From positions 2,884,001 to 2,948,000 of the forward strand of contig NZ_CP110389.1 of assembly GCF_026015985.1 (NCBI RefSeq): a stretch of 64,000 bases of DNA, given 5' to 3'. The DNA comes from Rhodopseudomonas sp. P2A-2r. Lineage in GTDB: Bacteria > Pseudomonadota > Alphaproteobacteria > Rhizobiales > Xanthobacteraceae. Each line of letters begins with the position of its first letter. Positions within the stretch are counted from its first letter, which is position 1. Shown here in pieces: positions 62,839-64,000 of this stretch. The notes under the pieces were generated by a model that saw only the letters and a program-made list of their open reading frames with translations, was not told where the DNA came from and made no database searches. Position numbers and translations under genes: made by a program.

Positions 62839-62905
62839 GGGATCATTCCGGTCTGGCCCCGGCATACGCCGCGAGATCGCGCCGGCGCACGGTCGAAATT
62901 GGCGC

Positions 62906-63545
62906 TTAAGCCCGCGCCGCGGCCCGCCCGGTCAAAGCCATCACCGATACCGCGACCACCCGCTCGATGATGCCCTGGACATCGTCGAGGTCGCACAGGC
63001 CCTCCGACAATTTGTCGAGCCGCTCGCTGTCGCGGATGGTCTGGTGGGCCATGGCGAGGGCAAAATGAATGCCCCAGTAGATGTCGACCATGGCGTGGTC
63101 AGGCAGCGAGCGCTGCATCGCTGCGGCGAAGCGGCGGAGATGGCCGATCTCGCGGTTCTTGATCTTGCGGATCGGTGCGATCGACTCGATGGAGGCCCGG
63201 ATCATGAAGCGTGCGGCGTCGGAGCGCTGCTTGTCCGGCCCGAGGCAGCCGCGCAAGGTGGGGCCGACCAGGGCCCGCAGCACCGCGTCGACGGGCGCGC
63301 GACCGCCGCCTGCTTCCTCGGCTGCCTTCAGCAGGTTGAAGCGTTCGCGGTTGGTGACCAGGCTGCGGCTGACGAACAGTTCGGCGATCAATTCGTCCTT
63401 GCTGCCGAAATGATAGTTCACCGCGGCGAGGTTGACGTCGGCGGCGGCGACGATGTCGCGCAGAGTCACGTCGGCGAGATCCGCGTTCGGCATAGAGCCG
63501 CTCCGCCGCTGTCAGGATCGCCTGTCTGGTGTGGTCTGCCGCCAA
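62906..63545 (-). pseudogene. TetR-family regulator, frameshifted
   Basis: Two frames form one TetR protein. The first (ATG 63545) reads MAADHTRQAILTAAERLYAE. The second resumes with DVTLRDIVAAADVNLAAVNY and HFGSKDELIAELFVSRS, the HTH and its signature, and continues through a helical ligand-binding domain (YWGIHFALAMAHQTIRD, VVAVSVMALTGRA). The break is one base near 63478-63484. It is divergent from an acyl-CoA dehydrogenase gene, its likely target; the shared region is about 320 bp. Confidence 0.75.
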
Positions 63546-63869
63546 GGTTTTCGCCAGTCTGCTGTCTCAGGGTCAGATCTTACTTGCTTCACCTCTCCCC
63601 GCACAGCGAAGCGAAGCTTCGCGCGGCGGGGAGAGGGAACGGCTAGCCGTCTTGCAATTCAAACAGTTGTATGAAACTATCGTTTGACGGTGGGGAATTG
63701 TCAATGTGCCGTTCCGCGGCGCGGACATTTCCCGCAAGCACATGACCTGCGATCGCCGCAGCTGCGAGATGGATGACGCGCGACAACGCCCAAAAAATTC
63801 CCTTGCGGATGATGATCGGCAGGGAGACAGTGCCGCCAAAATCTTTCCCAAGAAAATGAGGAACGCTCC

Positions 63870-64000
63870 ATGGACTTCAACATGTCTGACCGCCAGCGCG
63901 AATGGCTCGATCGCGTGTCGTCCTTCATGGACAAGCACGTGCGCCCCGCCGTTCCCATCTATCGGCAGCAGGACGAGGCGGGTGAACGCTGGAAGGTGAT
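63870..64000 (+). CDS. Acyl-CoA dehydrogenase, N-terminal part
   Basis: Starts at ATG 63870 behind GAGGAACG and runs off the window. The first 43 residues read MDFNMSDRQREWLDRVSSFM, then DKHVRPAVPIYRQQDEAGER, the opening helices of the acyl-CoA dehydrogenase family (fatty-acid beta-oxidation, FAD-dependent). Divergent from the frameshifted TetR gene. The catalytic glutamate lies beyond the window, so the subfamily is not defined. Confidence 0.7.
   Translation, partial: MDFNMSDRQREWLDRVSSFMDKHVRPAVPIYRQQDEAGERWKV

Noticed and set aside
1..64000. CRISPR array or large direct repeats
   Set aside because: No regularly spaced repeats of 25-40 bp were seen; the repeats found belong to insertion sequences.

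Overview
The window looks like a chromosome segment of a high-GC alphaproteobacterium of the Bradyrhizobium/Rhodopseudomonas/Tardiphaga group (Nitrobacteraceae). The grounds are Omp25/31-type porins, small Tyr/Gly-rich secreted proteins, rhizobial insertion-sequence families and the codon use. No 16S gene is present, so the genus is an inference.

Layout. 0-9.8 kb is mostly core-like: a partial NAD kinase, a TPR protein, envelope proteins, an IclR regulator divergent from a frameshifted MFS transporter, tRNA-Thr, three small secreted proteins and rlmB. 9.9-15.7 kb, between rlmB and tRNA-Tyr, is a mobile-element nest: an IS5 remnant, an IS110 transposase, a complete IS21 with its terminal repeats, and an orphan VbhA-like antitoxin. 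After tRNA-Tyr and tRNA-Gly, 16.2-29.5 kb is a gene graveyard. It holds fragments of an acyltransferase, a LOG protein, a tyrosine recombinase, an MFS transporter, an alpha/beta hydrolase, a GGDEF protein and an S1/P1 nuclease, around a few intact genes such as the phospholipase-D/VTT protein coupled to an EEP hydrolase.

29.5-37.0 kb is the most interesting locus: a tightly overlapping operon of an HTH regulator plus six hydrogenase-4/complex-I-like subunits (HyfB-C-E-F-G-I). The large subunit lacks the NiFe cysteine motif (RVSGDS where hydrogenases have RxCGxC), while the small subunit keeps its four [4Fe-4S] cysteines. This fits an energy-converting-hydrogenase-related (Ehr) ion pump rather than a hydrogenase. 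An IS66 element with an exact 8-bp target duplication follows, then a run of small proteins. At 43.3-47.0 kb there is a response regulator and an operon of an aminopropyltransferase-like protein, a ketosynthase without its catalytic cysteine and a catalytic ketosynthase. A paralogue of the first HTH regulator is divergent from this operon, and both HTH genes carry the same AT-rich 10-mer upstream.

50.4-60.9 kb is a carboxylate-catabolism cluster: MBL-fold lactonase, aldehyde dehydrogenase, TTT-type binding protein fused to an extra domain, alpha/beta hydrolase, ABC-type binding protein, beta-hydroxyacid dehydrogenase, IclR regulator and TcuA/TcuB-like proteins. It contains no permease genes. 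The right end has a sigma-factor stub head-to-head with a 5'-truncated hemA, a YkgJ protein, a frameshifted TetR gene and the start of an acyl-CoA dehydrogenase. Single-base frameshifts recur across the window, several at 5-6 base homopolymers, so some broken genes may be sequence errors.
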